Below are positions 62,676 to 64,000 of a DNA stretch of 64,000 nt, one piece after another. Under the pieces are notes generated by a model. That model worked only from the letters and a program-made list of their open reading frames with translations, had not been told where the DNA came from and searched no databases. The DNA lies in the NCBI RefSeq assembly GCF_032362555.1, contig NC_083535.1:10292001-10356000 (forward strand), written 5' to 3'. Numbering within the stretch: position 1 is the first letter of the stretch; each line of letters begins with the position of its first letter. This DNA comes from Amyelois transitella (lineage: Eukaryota > Arthropoda > Insecta > Lepidoptera > Pyralidae). Both the position numbers and the translations under genes were made by a program.

Positions 62676-62722
62676 CAATAGATGGCGATACTGCACACTG
62701 TATACACTAGCGCCATCTATTG
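62676..62722. repeat. Inverted repeat in paramyosin 3' untranslated region
   Basis: Arms caatagatggcg (62676-62687) and cgccatctattg (62711-62722) are perfect complements around a 23-base loop. Confidence 0.75.
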
Positions 62723-62833
62723 TATTGATCATACATCACTTAACGAACGACTAGGCTTATACCCGACCGGAATTGCGCCCCGATATTGACTGATAGAGAG
62801 AAATGCTGTTGTGGCGGGGCGAGGGTGTGGGGC

Positions 62834-63895
62834 TCACTCTGTGCTGAGAGCGCGGGACTCCTGCACCAGGTAGACTTGGGAGCCGGGCACCGTGGAGGTG
62901 GTGACGAAGGTGCGGTGCTTGGCGCGGATGAGGGACAGATTGCTCTCGGCAACGTCGGCGCGGTCTTCAGCGGCCTCCAGTTCGCGTTGGAATCGTCGTA
63001 CCCTCGTTACGCTCTGCTGGGATACACCCTCCTGGAATACAAGTTACGGAACATTTTTAAACATATCATTGTAAACTCCTATTTGTGTACAAATCTCAAG
63101 TTTCTATCACATTGGCTATATTTATTGTGTTTCAGCATAATAAACAGAAATAAGTTAATCGGAAAAAAATCTGTGATGGAGATCCTATTGAAATGCTTGA
63201 AGCAAAAATGTATTGCAATAATACACACCTGTTCCTGCAACTGCCTCTTGTAAATGTTGACCTTTTGGGAAGTCTTCTCCAGAGAGTCTTGCAGGAGGAC
63301 AATGTTCTTCTGGTCCTCTTCGCATTGGATCATGACCTCCTTAAGTTGACGTTCCTTCTTGCGGAGGATCTTGATAGTTTCAGCGTGTCTCCTCTTCTCC
63401 TCATCCATTTCGAGTTCCATGTCCTTGATGCGGGCCTCCAGTTTACTGATGATGCGCTTTCCACCGACGATAGCATTGGCCTCGACTTCTTCCAGGCGGA
63501 CGGAAATATTCTTCAAAGAAAAGAAGATTTATAAGTAAAACATAATAATTAAAAATAAATATTAAGTAATTCTTACAATTTATATCGAGCTATTCTAGAT
63601 GTATATATACATAGAAACAATATTTTTTATTGCTGCCACTCTCATGGTTCTAATTTAATAAAGTTCTATGAATAACAAAGTAAATTGTCATATGTGTACT
63701 CATGTGTGTGTGAAAAGTTATAAATAGCATTTATATATTTAAAGTACTTCTATGATCTACCACTTATTCGGTTTTACTATATTTAAATTGATAACTCACC
63801 TTGACTTCAATCTCAAGAGACTTCTTGACGGCTTCGATCTTGACGATTCTTTCCTGTTCCTCATGCAGATGCTCAACGGTGTGTTTCAGTTCAGT
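62834..63895 (-). CDS. Prm: Paramyosin / miniparamyosin, last three exons (5' part beyond the window)
   Basis: Paramyosin is the coiled-coil core of invertebrate muscle thick filaments; miniparamyosin shares its C-terminus. Exons: 63895-63800 ([19 protein letters not shown]), 63510-63229 ([19 protein letters not shown], then [38 protein letters not shown]) and 63031-62834 ([54 protein letters not shown] stop). All junctions are phase 0. The heptad pattern is unbroken up to RAKHR, and the non-helical tail [10 protein letters not shown] is the hallmark that separates paramyosin from myosin heavy chain. No upstream exon is visible between 63896 and the edge. The gene lies in the same orientation as Fhos. 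Confidence 0.93.
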
Positions 63896-64000
63896 CTGAA
63901 AAGATCATTCGAATCAATAATTTTGGTACTGTTTATTTATAGCCCTAGTTGACTTGGCAAAGACATCCTGGTATGACGGTTAATAATACTTTTTCAGAGC

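Noticed and set aside
62786-63534. Long plus-strand frames at the right end
   Set aside because: They are the antisense of paramyosin exons, which match a known family over three exons with clean splice sites.
1-64000. CRISPR arrays, bacterial operons, phage or plasmid origins
   Set aside because: The window is eukaryotic with spliced genes; no regularly spaced short repeats with unique spacers were seen.

Overview
The window is animal nuclear DNA, AT-rich and intron-rich, almost certainly from a moth or butterfly. Two things point there: dispersed repeat families I recognise from lepidopteran genomes (a Helitron-like element, a tRNA-derived SINE-like element and several others), and the protein sequences of the genes. 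All gene models below were assembled by eye from splice signals, reading frame and protein similarity recalled from memory; no search was run.

Layout. At the left edge (1-34, minus) there may be the first codons of a gene running off the window; this is weak. About 0.1-4.7 kb is repeat-bearing AT-rich DNA with no gene I can support. At 4.7-6.0 kb (minus) lies a small spliced gene whose mRNA would carry two membrane-protein reading frames separated by one base: a 138-residue single-pass protein and a 57-residue micropeptide. From 7.98 kb leftward-reading to about 59.3 kb (minus) lies one very large gene, the FHOD-family formin (Fhos in Drosophila). It has three first-exon systems: a distal non-coding GC-rich exon at 59.24 kb that probably feeds a 3.1-kb disordered-protein exon at 41.6-44.7 kb; a middle coding first exon at 26.5 kb carrying the first half of the GTPase-binding domain; and a proximal one at 16.8 kb giving a form without that domain. 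All share the DID, FH1, FH2 and tail exons at 8.0-15.9 kb. At 62.8 kb to the right edge (minus) are the last three exons of paramyosin, a muscle thick-filament protein. Fhos and paramyosin are both sarcomere-related, and both are transcribed leftward.

The introns hold mobile DNA: an internally deleted piggyBac-family element with TTAA flanks (45.0-46.36 kb), a 1.2-kb DNA element with 23-bp terminal inverted repeats (47.3-48.5 kb), a 311-bp tandem duplication (24.69-25.31 kb), a Helitron-like copy (20.37-20.58 kb) and many dispersed repeat copies, some as inverted pairs. The 0.6-kb intron just before the autoregulatory (DAD) exon of Fhos holds three or four unrelated hairpins.

The points most worth a second look are the dicistronic membrane micropeptide gene, the frame-enforced choice between two alternative Fhos exons at 41.0/41.2 kb, the 55-nt cassette exon and the DAD-less read-through end that would alter Fhos autoinhibition, and the hairpin cluster.
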